DNA of 64,000 nucleotides from Clostridiaceae bacterium (GCA_019391515.1 JAHXQP010000024.1:113978-177977), one strand, 5' to 3'. Positions 1 through 9,091 are shown, numbered from the stretch's first letter. A program made the numbers and translations. The notes: generated by a model not told the origin, from the letters alone.

Positions 1-308
1 TTAATTTCCCAATGAATAACAAAAGTCAATATAACTCTTAACACAACTACTGCTGAAAGTATTATAAATTCATCCAATGTTCTAATAATAACTGTTTTCA
101 AAATTTCTGCCGCCAATTTAAACTCTAAGCTTAATGCTAACCCCTTTGCCAATTCGATTTTTAAGCTTTCATCATTGAAATCAAATTTGTTTTTTATAAA
201 TTTTATAAAAATTTTTAAAGAAGCAAATACTATTACAAATACTCCTATAGTTTCTAATATACCTGTTATATAAGGTATTGTTTTTTCTAAAAATATTTCT
301 ATTGCCAA
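1..308 (-). CDS. DUF1622 family membrane protein, C-terminus cut by window edge
   Basis: Small integral membrane protein of unknown function. Reading the minus strand from a TTG codon at 308 gives 102 residues with no stop before the edge, starting MAIEIFLEKTIPYITGILE. There are two hydrophobic segments (about residues 12-32 and 80-98) around a basic and acidic middle containing FDFNDESLKIELAKGL, the pattern of the DUF1622 family, which is about 110-120 residues long. The TTG start is chosen because an AGGGAGAG ribosome-binding site lies about 7 bases upstream and the nearest upstream ATG is out of frame. Only a few C-terminal residues should be missing. Confidence 0.75.
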   Translation of the reverse strand, partial: MAIEIFLEKTIPYITGILETIGVFVIVFASLKIFIKFIKNKFDFNDESLKIELAKGLALSLEFKLAAEILKTVIIRTLDEFIILSAVVVLRVILTFVIHWEI

Positions 309-395
309 TTTTATCTCTCCCTTTATTAATTTAGACCTTTTTCATCCAAGTTCTATTATAACAAAAAAATAGTAAAAATATATTTATTAGAAAAT

Positions 396-438
396 AAAAA
401 AGTTGCCAAAACTATTTAAATAGCTTTGACAACTTTTT
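396..438 (-). terminator. Rho-independent terminator after butyrate kinase
   Basis: AGTTGCCAAAACTATTT and its near-complement AAATAGCTTTGACAACT form a stem of about 16 pairs. Read on the minus strand it is followed by a T-run, placing it directly after the buk stop codon. Confidence 0.8.
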
Positions 439-449
439 ATTCAATAATT

Positions 450-1517
450 CTATTCAAAATATTCTCTAGCTGTTTCTTCCCCCTTTAACACTCTAAGAGT
501 ACCATGGGCTAAAGATTCCATTTCATTCTCTCCAGGCATAACTTCAACTGGCGCAATAAATTTTACCCGTTTTTTAATCCATGAAACCATCATATAAGAA
601 TAGGCAATTCCTCCCGTTAAAATAATTGCATCTACTTCTCCATCTACTACTGTAGCAAGTTCACCTATTCCCTTAGCCACTTGATAGGCCATAGCCTCAT
701 ATATTATTCTTGCTTCTTCATCTCCATTTTTAATCATTTTTTCTACTTCTCTAGCATCAACTGTTTTTAGATAAGCCCTTAATCCACCATTTCCTCTCAG
801 TTTTTTTTGCATAGTTTTCTTGTTATACTTACCTGAGAAGCACAAATCTATAAGATCTCTACAAGGTACCCTGCCAGCCCTTTCAGGTGAAAAGGGTCCT
901 TCATCATCTGAAACTATATCTACTATACGTCCCTTTTCATGAACATTTAAAGATACTCCTCCACCTAAATGAGCAACTACAAAATTCATGTCTTGATACC
1001 TTTTGCCATATTTTTTAGCTACCCTCATAGCTGTTGCCCTAGTATTTAGAACATGGCAAGTGCTTGTTCTTGGTATATCAGGCATACCAGATATACGTGC
1101 TATATCTTTTAACTCATCCGTTCTCACCGAATCATATATATAGGCCTTAACTCCGGCCATTTTTGCTATCTCATAAGCAATAGGAGCCCCTAAATTTGAA
1201 GCATGTTCCATTACCGGTCTATTTGAAAGAACATCAATCATTGCTTCATTTACTATATAAGCTCCTGACTTTACTGTAGGAAGCATGCCACCTCTTCCTA
1301 CAACAGCTGATAAATCATCTATGTTATTCCCATTTTCCTTTAAAAAGGATATGATTAAATCCTTTCTCATTTCAAATTGATCTATGGTTTTATCATATTT
1401 TTCTATTTCATCAATAGGATGTTCCAGCGTTTCAGTAAAAACTTCTTTTTCATCATCATATAAAGCTATTTTTGTGGAAGTTGAGCCTGGATTAATAGCT
1501 AATATTTTATAGCCCAT
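450..1517 (-). CDS. buk: Butyrate kinase
   Basis: Cytosolic acyl kinase of the acetokinase family. It turns butyryl phosphate, and in many relatives isobutyryl or isovaleryl phosphate, into the acid while making ATP. The 355-residue protein opens with the phosphate-binding motif NPGSTSTK (residues 9-16) and has a second glycine-rich motif, HLGGGVS, near residue 183; the length is normal for the family. It lies 30 bases after an aminotransferase gene, so the two look co-transcribed, and the ior genes lie upstream. No phosphotransbutyrylase gene is present here. The neighbourhood suggests it conserves energy from acyl-CoA made during amino-acid breakdown; that role is inference. Confidence 0.93.
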   Translation of the reverse strand: MGYKILAINPGSTSTKIALYDDEKEVFTETLEHPIDEIEKYDKTIDQFEMRKDLIISFLKENGNNIDDLSAVVGRGGMLPTVKSGAYIVNEAMIDVLSNRPVMEHASNLGAPIAYEIAKMAGVKAYIYDSVRTDELKDIARISGMPDIPRTSTCHVLNTRATAMRVAKKYGKRYQDMNFVVAHLGGGVSLNVHEKGRIVDIVSDDEGPFSPERAGRVPCRDLIDLCFSGKYNKKTMQKKLRGNGGLRAYLKTVDAREVEKMIKNGDEEARIIYEAMAYQVAKGIGELATVVDGEVDAIILTGGIAYSYMMVSWIKKRVKFIAPVEVMPGENEMESLAHGTLRVLKGEETAREYFE

Positions 1518-1547
1518 CTACCATACTCCTCTCTACTGTATTAGTTT

Positions 1548-2645
1548 CTATTTATTTAATATATCTTTTAACTCAGTTAAGAATTTCTCTGTCTGTTCTA
1601 TCGTTCCAGTACTAACCCTTAGCCAATTATCCCAGCCCCATAGATATCCTGGTCTTATTATTATTCCTCTCTTCATTAATTCTTCAAAAACTGTTTTTGA
1701 ATGCATATCTACATCAACAAATATAAAATTTGCATTAGATTTTACATATTCTAAATTCCACTCGTCAAATGATTTTTCCATCATATTCAATGATTTATAG
1801 TTCATTTCAACTGTTTTATCCACATGTTTTTGATCCTCTAAAGCTCCTAATGCAGCAACTTGAGCAAATCTATTAACATTAAATGTACCTTTCACCTTAC
1901 CCATTTCTGTAGCAATTTCTTTTGATGTAAGTACAAACCCTACACGTACTGCTGCTATTCCAGTAACTTTTGAAAAAGTCCTTAAAATTATGGTATTTGG
2001 CCTTTTCTTCAATATATCTAAGGTTTCTGGATAATCCGGGTTAACCTTTGCATAGTCATAATATGCTTCATCAAATATTAAGACAATATCTTCCGGAACA
2101 TTTTCAACTAAATATTCAATTTCATCCTTTGGCATTATATTACCTAGAGGATTGTTAGGATTACATACATATATTAGCTTAGTGTTTTCGTTTATATTTT
2201 CAATAAATCCTTTAAAATCCTGTTTATAATCTTTAAGAGGAACCTTTACTGGAACCCCTCCCATATGTAGCACTGTATTAGCATATATGCCAAATGTGGT
2301 CTTAGCCATAATAGCTTCATCGCCAGGATTTATAAATGTCTGAGCAATTACTTGTAATATTTGCTCTCCTCCATTTCCAACAACTATATTATCACTGTCT
2401 AATCCATATTTTTCAGCCAATCTTTTTCTTAACTCCATAGCGGAAGCATCAGGATAAATATTCATATTTTTTAATTCATTCTTTACAGCCTCTACAGCTT
2501 TTGGTGATGGCCCTAATTGGTTTTCATTGGAAGCTAATTTTATAACATCTGTCAATCCATATTCTTTTTTTACTTCTTCTATAGGTTTACCTGGAACATA
2601 AGGATTTAATTTGGCTAATTCTTTTTTAAATAAATCTTTTGACAT
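1548..2645 (-). CDS. HisC-like PLP aminotransferase, probably aromatic amino acid
   Basis: Fold-type I, class I/II aminotransferase of 365 residues in the histidinol-phosphate aminotransferase family. Visible motifs are [10 protein letters not shown] near residue 39, CNPNNPLG at 161-168, FDEAYYDY at 191-198, and the PLP lysine K226 in [15 protein letters not shown] good ribosome-binding site (AAGGGG) precedes the ATG. The family makes histidine but also transaminates Phe, Tyr and Trp. No other his genes are present. The ior genes, which use aryl-pyruvates, lie directly upstream, so supplying indolepyruvate or phenylpyruvate to IorAB is the more likely job. Annotating it as hisC would be risky. 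Confidence 0.8.
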   Translation of the reverse strand: MSKDLFKKELAKLNPYVPGKPIEEVKKEYGLTDVIKLASNENQLGPSPKAVEAVKNELKNMNIYPDASAMELRKRLAEKYGLDSDNIVVGNGGEQILQVIAQTFINPGDEAIMAKTTFGIYANTVLHMGGVPVKVPLKDYKQDFKGFIENINENTKLIYVCNPNNPLGNIMPKDEIEYLVENVPEDIVLIFDEAYYDYAKVNPDYPETLDILKKRPNTIILRTFSKVTGIAAVRVGFVLTSKEIATEMGKVKGTFNVNRFAQVAALGALEDQKHVDKTVEMNYKSLNMMEKSFDEWNLEYVKSNANFIFVDVDMHSKTVFEELMKRGIIIRPGYLWGWDNWLRVSTGTIEQTEKFLTELKDILNK

Positions 2646-2709
2646 TATACCATTCCCCTTTATTATTTATTCTAAATTACTACAATTAATCTTTTCATTG
2701 TTAAAATAA

Positions 2710-2746
2710 TTGTTCAGCAAGAAAAATATACAAACTTGCTGAACAA
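2710..2746 (-). terminator. Hairpin between iorB and the aminotransferase gene
   Basis: Perfect 12-bp arms TTGTTCAGCAAG and CTTGCTGAACAA with a 13-base loop. On the minus strand it is followed by TTATTTTAAC, only a weak T-run, so it may end most ior transcripts or protect their 3' end while letting some pass into the aminotransferase and buk genes. Confidence 0.6.
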
Positions 2747-2767
2747 TCTATTTCGAAATTCCTTAGT

Positions 2768-3361
2768 TTATATTACACTTGCTTCAGCTATTGCATTCAT
2801 TCCAGCATTGAAAGCCTTTATATTTATATCAACAAATTTTTCTTTTACTGTTTTTCTTATAACATCTTCCCAGTCTATATCTGTTAATCCCATAGCTTTA
2901 ACTAAGGCACCAAATAAAACGATATTCATAACTTTTGTATTCCCTAGATCTTCTGCGATTTTTGCTGCATCTATCATACTAGTATTTGCTTTGTCCTTTA
3001 TTATATCTATAACTCCTTCAGGATAATCTTCTTTGTCCATAAGTATTGGAGCAGAAGGTATCTTGTAATCGTTTACCACAACTTTTCCATCAGGTTTTAA
3101 GTATTCTAACCATCTCAATGCTTCCATTGTTTCAAATGAAACTAATATATCTGCTTCTCCCTTGCCTATAATAGGAGAGAAAACCTTATCTCCAAATCTA
3201 ACTTGAGTGGAAACGCTTCCACCTCTTTGAGCCATTCCATGAATTTCAGACATTTTTACATCATAACCTGCTTCAACAAGACCTTCTGATAAAACTTTAC
3301 TTGCCAAAATTGTACCTTGACCACCTACTCCAACTAACAATATACTTTTTGTGTTATCCAT
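2768..3361 (-). CDS. iorB: Indolepyruvate:ferredoxin oxidoreductase, beta subunit
   Basis: Gamma-domain subunit of the 2-oxoacid:ferredoxin oxidoreductase superfamily (197 residues). With IorA it decarboxylates aryl-pyruvates to arylacetyl-CoA and reduces ferredoxin. It shows the typical GVGGQGTILASKVLSEG segment near the N-terminus and EIHGMAQRGGSV near residue 40. I choose the ATG at 3361: the upstream GTG at 3370 sits directly on the AAGGTGG ribosome-binding site. With this start it begins one base past the end of iorA, so the two are translationally coupled. Confidence 0.92.
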   Translation of the reverse strand: MDNTKSILLVGVGGQGTILASKVLSEGLVEAGYDVKMSEIHGMAQRGGSVSTQVRFGDKVFSPIIGKGEADILVSFETMEALRWLEYLKPDGKVVVNDYKIPSAPILMDKEDYPEGVIDIIKDKANTSMIDAAKIAEDLGNTKVMNIVLFGALVKAMGLTDIDWEDVIRKTVKEKFVDINIKAFNAGMNAIAEASVI

Positions 3362-3362
3362 T

Positions 3363-5141
3363 TTATTCACCCACCTTGCTTATTGCTTTTAAAGGACATA
3401 CCTGCATACAAACATCACAACCTACACATTGTGATGTATCTATACTTGATTTCTTAATTGTCTTATCAAATTGTATAGCTGGACATCCAGTATTTACACA
3501 CATTTTACAACCTATACATTTACCTTGATCTACTTCACATTTTTTTAAATCATATTCAAATTCTTCTTTATCATATTTAGACAATACTTTAAGTGCACAA
3601 GGCCATCTTGAAATAATTACTGATGGTTCATCAAGTTCAAGTGCCCAATCAAAAGTTTTCTTAAGCTCATCTAATTCTAATGGATTAACAGTCTTAACAT
3701 TCTTTATTCCTAAAGCTTTAACTATATCTGGAATACTTGCCATATTAGTTTCTTCACCTTGAAGAGTATATCCTGTACCTGGGTTATCTTGATGGCCTGT
3801 CATACCTGTTACCCTATTATCAAGTATACAGGTAATAGTATTACTCTTGTTATAAACAACATCTAATAGACTAGTCATACCTGAATGAAAGAATGTAGAG
3901 TCACCGATAACACTAACTACTCTCTTATCTTTATTATATTTTTCATTAATCTTCTCAAAACCATGTCCCAAACTAACACTTGCACCCATACATATACAAG
4001 TATCCATTGCATTCAATGGAGGTGCACCGCCTAGTGTATAGCATCCTATATCACCAGGTATCATTAGGTCTTTTCTTTTACCTAGTTCATAGAAAAATGC
4101 CCTATGTGGACAACCTGCGCAAAGAGTCGGCGGTCTATTTACAACAACAGATTCATCATACTCTATAGTCGGTTTTTCTTCTTCAAATAAAGATTTTTCA
4201 ACAATTCCAGGATTAAGTTCCCATATATTAGTTATCTTTTCTTTACCTATACAATCAATACCAGCAGCTTTAATTTGTTCTTCCATAAATGGCTCTAGCT
4301 CTTCTACTACATAAAGTGTTTCAACTTCATCAGCAAATTTCTTTATTTTTTCCATTGGAAGTGGATATGTAAATCCTAATTTTAAGTATGATGCTTTATC
4401 ACCAAATACCTCTTTAGCATATTGGTATGCAACGCTAGCAGAAATAACTCCTATTTTTTTATCATTCCATTCAATATAATTTAATTCAGTTTCATTAGAG
4501 AATTTCTCTAATTCTTTAAGCTTTTTTTCCACCTTAACATGTAATTGCTGGGAAACTGCCGGTGCAGTATAAAACTTCTGCAAATCTCTTTTATAAGGTT
4601 TAATAGGGACTTCTTCCCTTTCACTAGTTTCCACTATAGATTTACTATGGCATATTCTAGTAGTTAGTCTCATCATAACTAATGTATCAAATCTTTCACT
4701 TATCTCTATTGCAGATTTAACCATATCCTTAGCTTCCTGGCTATTACTTGGTTCTACCATTGCTACTTTTGCAAACTTTGCATAATATCTATTGTCTTGT
4801 TCGTTTTGAGATGAATGTAAACTAGGATCATCTGCATTTACCAAAATCATTCCCCCATTAATCCCTGTATATCCTATAGTAAAAAATGGGTCTGCAGCAA
4901 CATTTAAACCTACATGTTTCATTGTTACAAGTGATCTTGCTCCAGCAATAGAAGCACCTAAAGCAGATTCTACAGCAACTTTTTCATTTGGTGCCCATTC
5001 TGCTATTATTTCTTCCTTATAAGGAGCAATATTTTCTAATATTTCTGTACTTGGTGTTCCAGGATAAGCAGCAGCAAAATGAATACCAGCCTCATATGCT
5101 CCAAGGGCTACCGCTTCATTTCCTGTTAATAGCTTTTTCAT
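3363..5141 (-). CDS. iorA: Indolepyruvate:ferredoxin oxidoreductase, alpha subunit
   Basis: Catalytic thiamine-diphosphate subunit (592 residues). In order: an N-terminal pyrimidine-binding domain, a central CAGCPHR motif near 341, the TPP-binding region around 365-430 with GDIGCYTLGG and GDSTFFHSG, and a C-terminal ferredoxin domain. The last has two [4Fe-4S] motifs, CIGCKMC...C and CVGCDVCMQVC, in the last 60 residues. The substrate class is aryl-pyruvates from Trp, Tyr or Phe. It is first in the ior operon, behind a sigma-54-type promoter at 5281-5297, so it is probably induced by the activator encoded at 7022-9091. Confidence 0.94.
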   Translation of the reverse strand: MKKLLTGNEAVALGAYEAGIHFAAAYPGTPSTEILENIAPYKEEIIAEWAPNEKVAVESALGASIAGARSLVTMKHVGLNVAADPFFTIGYTGINGGMILVNADDPSLHSSQNEQDNRYYAKFAKVAMVEPSNSQEAKDMVKSAIEISERFDTLVMMRLTTRICHSKSIVETSEREEVPIKPYKRDLQKFYTAPAVSQQLHVKVEKKLKELEKFSNETELNYIEWNDKKIGVISASVAYQYAKEVFGDKASYLKLGFTYPLPMEKIKKFADEVETLYVVEELEPFMEEQIKAAGIDCIGKEKITNIWELNPGIVEKSLFEEEKPTIEYDESVVVNRPPTLCAGCPHRAFFYELGKRKDLMIPGDIGCYTLGGAPPLNAMDTCICMGASVSLGHGFEKINEKYNKDKRVVSVIGDSTFFHSGMTSLLDVVYNKSNTITCILDNRVTGMTGHQDNPGTGYTLQGEETNMASIPDIVKALGIKNVKTVNPLELDELKKTFDWALELDEPSVIISRWPCALKVLSKYDKEEFEYDLKKCEVDQGKCIGCKMCVNTGCPAIQFDKTIKKSSIDTSQCVGCDVCMQVCPLKAISKVGE

Positions 5142-5280
5142 TTATTGTCCCCCTTTTTCTTTACATGTCTTATATTTTTTGAATAATTAGAAATAATTAA
5201 GCGTAAAAGCAATTTTTTATCTAATATATCTCTATTAGAAGTTCTAAAAATATATTAATATTATCCTTAAATTTTATTAA

Positions 5281-5297
5281 TGCATTTTTTATACCAA
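5281..5297 (-). promoter_or_regulatory. Sigma-54 (-24/-12) promoter of iorAB
   Basis: The minus strand reads TTGGTATAAAAAATGCA. The key GG and GC doublets are separated by exactly 10 bases, as sigma-54 RNA polymerase requires. Transcription should start near 5270, giving a leader of about 130 bases before iorA. The 331-base gap between brnQ and iorA otherwise holds only the inverted repeat at 5392-5448 and AT-rich sequence. Confidence 0.72.
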
Positions 5298-5391
5298 CAT
5301 AATTATTTATTATATCTTTGTTTTTTTATATCTTATAACTTGTAAATTCCCATTTACAGATAGTTTACATAATAACTTAATAGTATCTATA

Positions 5392-5448
5392 AAACATAAA
5401 TGGGTTAAAAGGTACGTTATTTTTGTCCCATGTAACCCATTTATGTTT
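5392..5448. promoter_or_regulatory. Long inverted repeat, candidate activator (UAS) site for iorAB
   Basis: Perfect 16-bp arms AAACATAAATGGGTTA and TAACCCATTTATGTTT with a 25-base spacer. It lies about 95-150 bp upstream of the -24/-12 promoter at 5281, the usual place for a sigma-54 enhancer site. The element upstream of brnQ (6997-7042) shares AAATGGG, then AAAAGGTA two bases later. It could also act as the brnQ terminator, but neither side has a clear T-run. Confidence 0.5.
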
Positions 5449-5472
5449 ATTAAATGCTCTTGTTGTTTAAGA

Positions 5473-6774
5473 TTATACCTTTGTTTCATCATTTCTATGT
5501 TTAAACTTACTATATAAGGTGAATAAAATACTTAACACTATAGCTGGAACAATCCATGGAAATCCATTTTCATAAAGAGGTAATTTTTTTATTAACTTCA
5601 TAGGTCTATTTAATATTTTAAATGTTTGGTTTAGATTTATAGTCAAACTAACTATAAAAGCTCCTAAAACAGCACCTGTATAAGTAGTACCACTTGGAAT
5701 ATATTTATCGAATAATGTCATTAGTATTAAAACTATAATAACTGGATATATAGTAGATAAAACTGGAACTGCAACATTGATCAAACCTTCTACACCAAGT
5801 AATGATAAGAAAAGGCTGCATATTGTTACAGCAATAACCATTGATTTATAGGAAATTTTACCTTTACTTATATCATTGAAATAATTTGCTGTAGTAGCAG
5901 TAAGACCTACTGAAGTGGTCAGACAAGCCAAAGATACTACAAGCGACATAGCAATTGCACCAGCAGAGCCAAAGATTTCATTTACCAATGCCAATAATAA
6001 TTCAACTCTAGGCATATCAGGTTGAAATACAGAGCTTCCTGTAGCTCCTACATATGTAAGCCCACCATATATAAAAAATAACAAAGCACCTGCAATTAAT
6101 CCTGCTCTATTAGTCATATACTCTTGTTCTTTTCTATCTTTATATCCTCTAAAAGTTAAATCTGTCAACACTATCCCTGCCATCAATGATGCCCCCAATG
6201 CATCCATGGTCTGATAACCTTCTTCAAAACCTATTAAGAAATAATTATTAGGTTCCGGTTCCGCTTTTGGTCCAATAGGATTTACTATACTTACAATTAT
6301 TATAATAGCAAGTATGATTAATAATGCCGGAGTTAAATACTTTCCAATTCTATCAATTACATTATCTTGATTTATAGCTAATAAATAAGTAAGCACAAAA
6401 AATACTATAGATGTTACTATAAGTGGTACATTGGATAAATTAGGCTGTATAGCTATCTCATGTGTGGTCGCTGCAGTTCTTGGTATTGAAAACAAAGGTC
6501 CAACAACTAAAATAGAAATTGCACCTAAAGTTTTAGAAAAAGTAAGACTTACTCTTTTTCCAAGGTCTTCAGCTTTTCCTCCTGCTTTAGATGTTGCAAT
6601 AACACCAAGGATTGGCAGAACAGGATCTGTAAGTAAAAATCCAAATGCTGCTAAAACCCAATGTTTTCCCGACATAACACCTAAGCTAGGCGGAAAAATT
6701 AGATTACCTGCACCGAAGAAAATTGCAAACAATGCAAAACCCACTATAAAAATGTCCTTTCTTTTCTTCGTCAA
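5473..6774 (-). CDS. brnQ: BrnQ branched-chain amino acid:cation symporter
   Basis: Cytoplasmic-membrane carrier of the LIVCS family, 433 residues with about 12 hydrophobic segments. The N-terminus FFGAGNLIFPPSLG and the following GKHWVLAAFGFLLTDPVLP are characteristic. It imports Leu, Ile or Val with Na+ or H+. It has its own sigma-54-type promoter at 6874-6890 and sits between the ior operon and the sigma-54 activator, so uptake and oxidation of amino acids appear to be induced together. Confidence 0.93.
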   Translation of the reverse strand: MTKKRKDIFIVGFALFAIFFGAGNLIFPPSLGVMSGKHWVLAAFGFLLTDPVLPILGVIATSKAGGKAEDLGKRVSLTFSKTLGAISILVVGPLFSIPRTAATTHEIAIQPNLSNVPLIVTSIVFFVLTYLLAINQDNVIDRIGKYLTPALLIILAIIIIVSIVNPIGPKAEPEPNNYFLIGFEEGYQTMDALGASLMAGIVLTDLTFRGYKDRKEQEYMTNRAGLIAGALLFFIYGGLTYVGATGSSVFQPDMPRVELLLALVNEIFGSAGAIAMSLVVSLACLTTSVGLTATTANYFNDISKGKISYKSMVIAVTICSLFLSLLGVEGLINVAVPVLSTIYPVIIVLILMTLFDKYIPSGTTYTGAVLGAFIVSLTINLNQTFKILNRPMKLIKKLPLYENGFPWIVPAIVLSILFTLYSKFKHRNDETKV

Positions 6775-6873
6775 CTACTTTCACTCTCCTTTTCTATTAT
6801 ATTAGCATCAAGTCCCTCTTTACTCTACTTATTAGAATATTGAGAAATTTATTACTATTCTCTCATTGATTAA

Positions 6874-6890
6874 TGCATTTCCTATACCAA
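6874..6890 (-). promoter_or_regulatory. Sigma-54 (-24/-12) promoter of brnQ
   Basis: The minus strand reads TTGGTATAGGAAATGCA: GG and GC doublets 10 bases apart, and 14 of 17 positions match the iorAB promoter at 5281-5297. The predicted start is near 6863, about 90 bases before the brnQ ATG. Confidence 0.72.
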
Positions 6891-6996
6891 ACATTTTTAA
6901 AAAATTCTACACAAATGATTATACAATATAAGTCCCGAACTTTACCACTTATAATTGAAAATTCCTAAAAATTATTATAATAATCTTTATACAGAA

Positions 6997-7042
6997 CAAA
7001 TGGGCGAAAAGGTAAACGTTTCTATACCTTTTCACCCATTTG
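6997..7042. promoter_or_regulatory. Inverted repeat upstream of brnQ, candidate activator site
   Basis: Arms CAAATGGGCGAAAAGGTA and TACCTTTTCACCCATTTG (18 bp, one mismatch) around a 10-base spacer, about 105-150 bp upstream of the brnQ -24/-12 promoter. It overlaps the last codons of the activator gene and shares AAATGGG..AAAAGGTA with the element upstream of iorAB. It may also be the activator's terminator, though no clear T-run follows. Confidence 0.5.
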
Positions 7043-9091
7043 CAAGTATCTTAATGCACGTATCCCATATTCTGTTATAACAGTTCCACTTCTGCCCTTA
7101 AATATTTCTACCATTGAAAATTTTTCAAGATTTACTAACATGCTCCTTATTTCCTGTTCACTGATAAAAATATTTTTTTCCTTTGCTATTTGATGAAGGC
7201 TCCTTCTCCCTAATCTCCTATTATCGATGTATCCCTTTTTTAATTCTTCTAATATGAAAATATATTTTCTTATATTGTTTCCAGCAGTTTCTAAAAAGTT
7301 CAGCATTAGCTTTTTTTCATATTGATTTTCAAAATCATTGTCTGTACTTTCTTCATGATCAAATGGGAAGTTTCTAGTATCTATTTCTTTTAAATCTAGA
7401 TTTACAAAATACTCAACATAATTCCTAAGCTCCCTTACATTTCCATTCCAACTATGGTTCAACAATGATTTTTTTGCATTTTCTGTTAATATAAAATCAC
7501 TTTCAAATTCTTTTTTAAATTCTTCTATAAGAAATAATATATCCTCTTTTCTAGCTCTTAAAGGTGGTATTCTTAACGGTAGTACATTTAATCTATAGTA
7601 CAAGTCTTCTCTAAATTCTCCTGTCCTAACCATGTTTTTTATATCATTATTAGTGGCCGCTATTATTCTAACATCCACATCTATCATTCTATTTCCACCT
7701 ATTCTTATTATCTCCCTTTCTTCTAAGACCCTTAGGAGTTTAACTTGTAAATCCATAGACATTTCAGTGATTTCATCTAAAAATAAGGTGCCATTATGGG
7801 CCAATTCAAAAAGTCCTGATTTTCCACCTTTCTTTGCACCAGTGAAAGCTCCTTCTTCATATCCAAACAATTCACTTTCCAAAAGATTTTCTGGAATAGC
7901 ACCACAATTAACGGCAACAAATTGATAGTTATCCCTTTGGGAGTTATTGTGAATAGCCTGAGCAAATAGCTCTTTTCCAGTTCCAGTTTCTCCTGTAATT
8001 AATATTGAGGAATTAGACTTTGCCATTCTTTTGGCTATCTTCTTACATTTTGTAAGGGCAGTACTTTCACCAATTATATCATCAAAATTATATTTTGCCT
8101 TATGCCCTTTTCCAATCAATTGCTTTCTTAATATATGCTGTTTTTTCTCAGTGTCACTATATTTTCTTATTATGGAAATAGCACCATATAGGTTTTTTGA
8201 ATGTATCAAAGGATTAACTGAAGCAACAACATCATATCCATTGATCTTAATAAGCTTTTCTTCTACTGGCTTTAAATTTTTAAGGGCATACTCAAAGGGT
8301 ATCTGTGGAAATAATTCTATGCCGTTTCTATTTATAATTTCATCCTCTCTAATCCCTATCACATCTTCAGCAATATCATTATAAAGAAATATATTACCTT
8401 CAGGCTTAATACCAATAATTCCTGCATCAGTTACTTGAAGTAGTATATCAAGCTGACTTTCTCTGCTATTTGTTACCTTTAAAATCTCTGCTAGACCAAA
8501 ATTTACAGTTGCAACTTCTCTGTAACTTCTTGCAATATCTTGTCTGTTTAACATAGACATTAAATTGAATTTCATTCCAATATCAATTATTGTATTAAAA
8601 TCTAATAGACTATTCCCTATATTAATGATCTCTTCTGATGTATCTGGTAAATAGTCAGACTGTCCTATGATGATTACAATTTTATCCTGAATATCTTTTT
8701 CTTCCATTGACCAGTAGGACTTTAAGTTAATATGGCTTACCCCTAATTGATAAATTACTGAAATCATTTGCTCTGTCATTTCAGGACTTTCATCAATTAA
8801 TATTACTTCTTCACCACCTTCAATATTTAGTATCTTTTCTAGTCCTAATTTAGATATTGTCCTACTAGCAAATACTAGATCACATTTACTCTTTATGTAC
8901 TTTTTAATTTTCCCAAACATATGGTAAGAAGGCATAAGTATTACATTTGCATATATACCATTTTCAATTTCTGAATCATCTATGCAAATCTTTCTAACTT
9001 CGATTTTTTCTCTAAATAGACTCTTTATCTGCGCATAATAGGAATTAACTGATTCTATACTATAGCTTACTATTGCTAGTGTTTTCTCCAT
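7022..9091 (-). CDS. Sigma-54-dependent activator, PrpR-N/PAS/AAA+ type
   Basis: Bacterial enhancer-binding protein of 689 residues. Domains in order: a PrpR-like N-terminal sensor (about 1-180); a PAS domain (about 210-320); a sigma-54 interaction AAA+ domain with Walker A GETGTGKE near 365, the GAFTGA loop that touches sigma-54, and Walker B-type GTLFLDE; and a C-terminal domain. The C-terminus lacks the usual Fis-type helix-turn-helix. It instead reads like a winged helix (RRSLHQIAKEKNIFISEQEI, then a predicted wing GRSGTVIT). I choose the ATG at 9091, preceded by AAGGAG, over one 24 bases upstream. The adjacent brnQ and ior promoters are the likely targets. Confidence 0.87.
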   Translation of the reverse strand: MEKTLAIVSYSIESVNSYYAQIKSLFREKIEVRKICIDDSEIENGIYANVILMPSYHMFGKIKKYIKSKCDLVFASRTISKLGLEKILNIEGGEEVILIDESPEMTEQMISVIYQLGVSHINLKSYWSMEEKDIQDKIVIIIGQSDYLPDTSEEIINIGNSLLDFNTIIDIGMKFNLMSMLNRQDIARSYREVATVNFGLAEILKVTNSRESQLDILLQVTDAGIIGIKPEGNIFLYNDIAEDVIGIREDEIINRNGIELFPQIPFEYALKNLKPVEEKLIKINGYDVVASVNPLIHSKNLYGAISIIRKYSDTEKKQHILRKQLIGKGHKAKYNFDDIIGESTALTKCKKIAKRMAKSNSSILITGETGTGKELFAQAIHNNSQRDNYQFVAVNCGAIPENLLESELFGYEEGAFTGAKKGGKSGLFELAHNGTLFLDEITEMSMDLQVKLLRVLEEREIIRIGGNRMIDVDVRIIAATNNDIKNMVRTGEFREDLYYRLNVLPLRIPPLRARKEDILFLIEEFKKEFESDFILTENAKKSLLNHSWNGNVRELRNYVEYFVNLDLKEIDTRNFPFDHEESTDNDFENQYEKKLMLNFLETAGNNIRKYIFILEELKKGYIDNRRLGRRSLHQIAKEKNIFISEQEIRSMLVNLEKFSMVEIFKGRSGTVITEYGIRALRYLQMGEKV

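Noticed and set aside
1548..2645. Calling the aminotransferase hisC
   Set aside because: There are no histidine genes around it, and its neighbours (ior, buk) point to amino-acid breakdown.
2736..3026. Plus-strand open frame over iorB
   Set aside because: It is antisense to a well-conserved gene, has no ribosome-binding site and no recognisable protein features.
5310..5492. 60-residue open frame between brnQ and iorA
   Set aside because: It spans the inverted repeat at 5392-5448 and the sigma-54 promoter; better explained as regulatory DNA.
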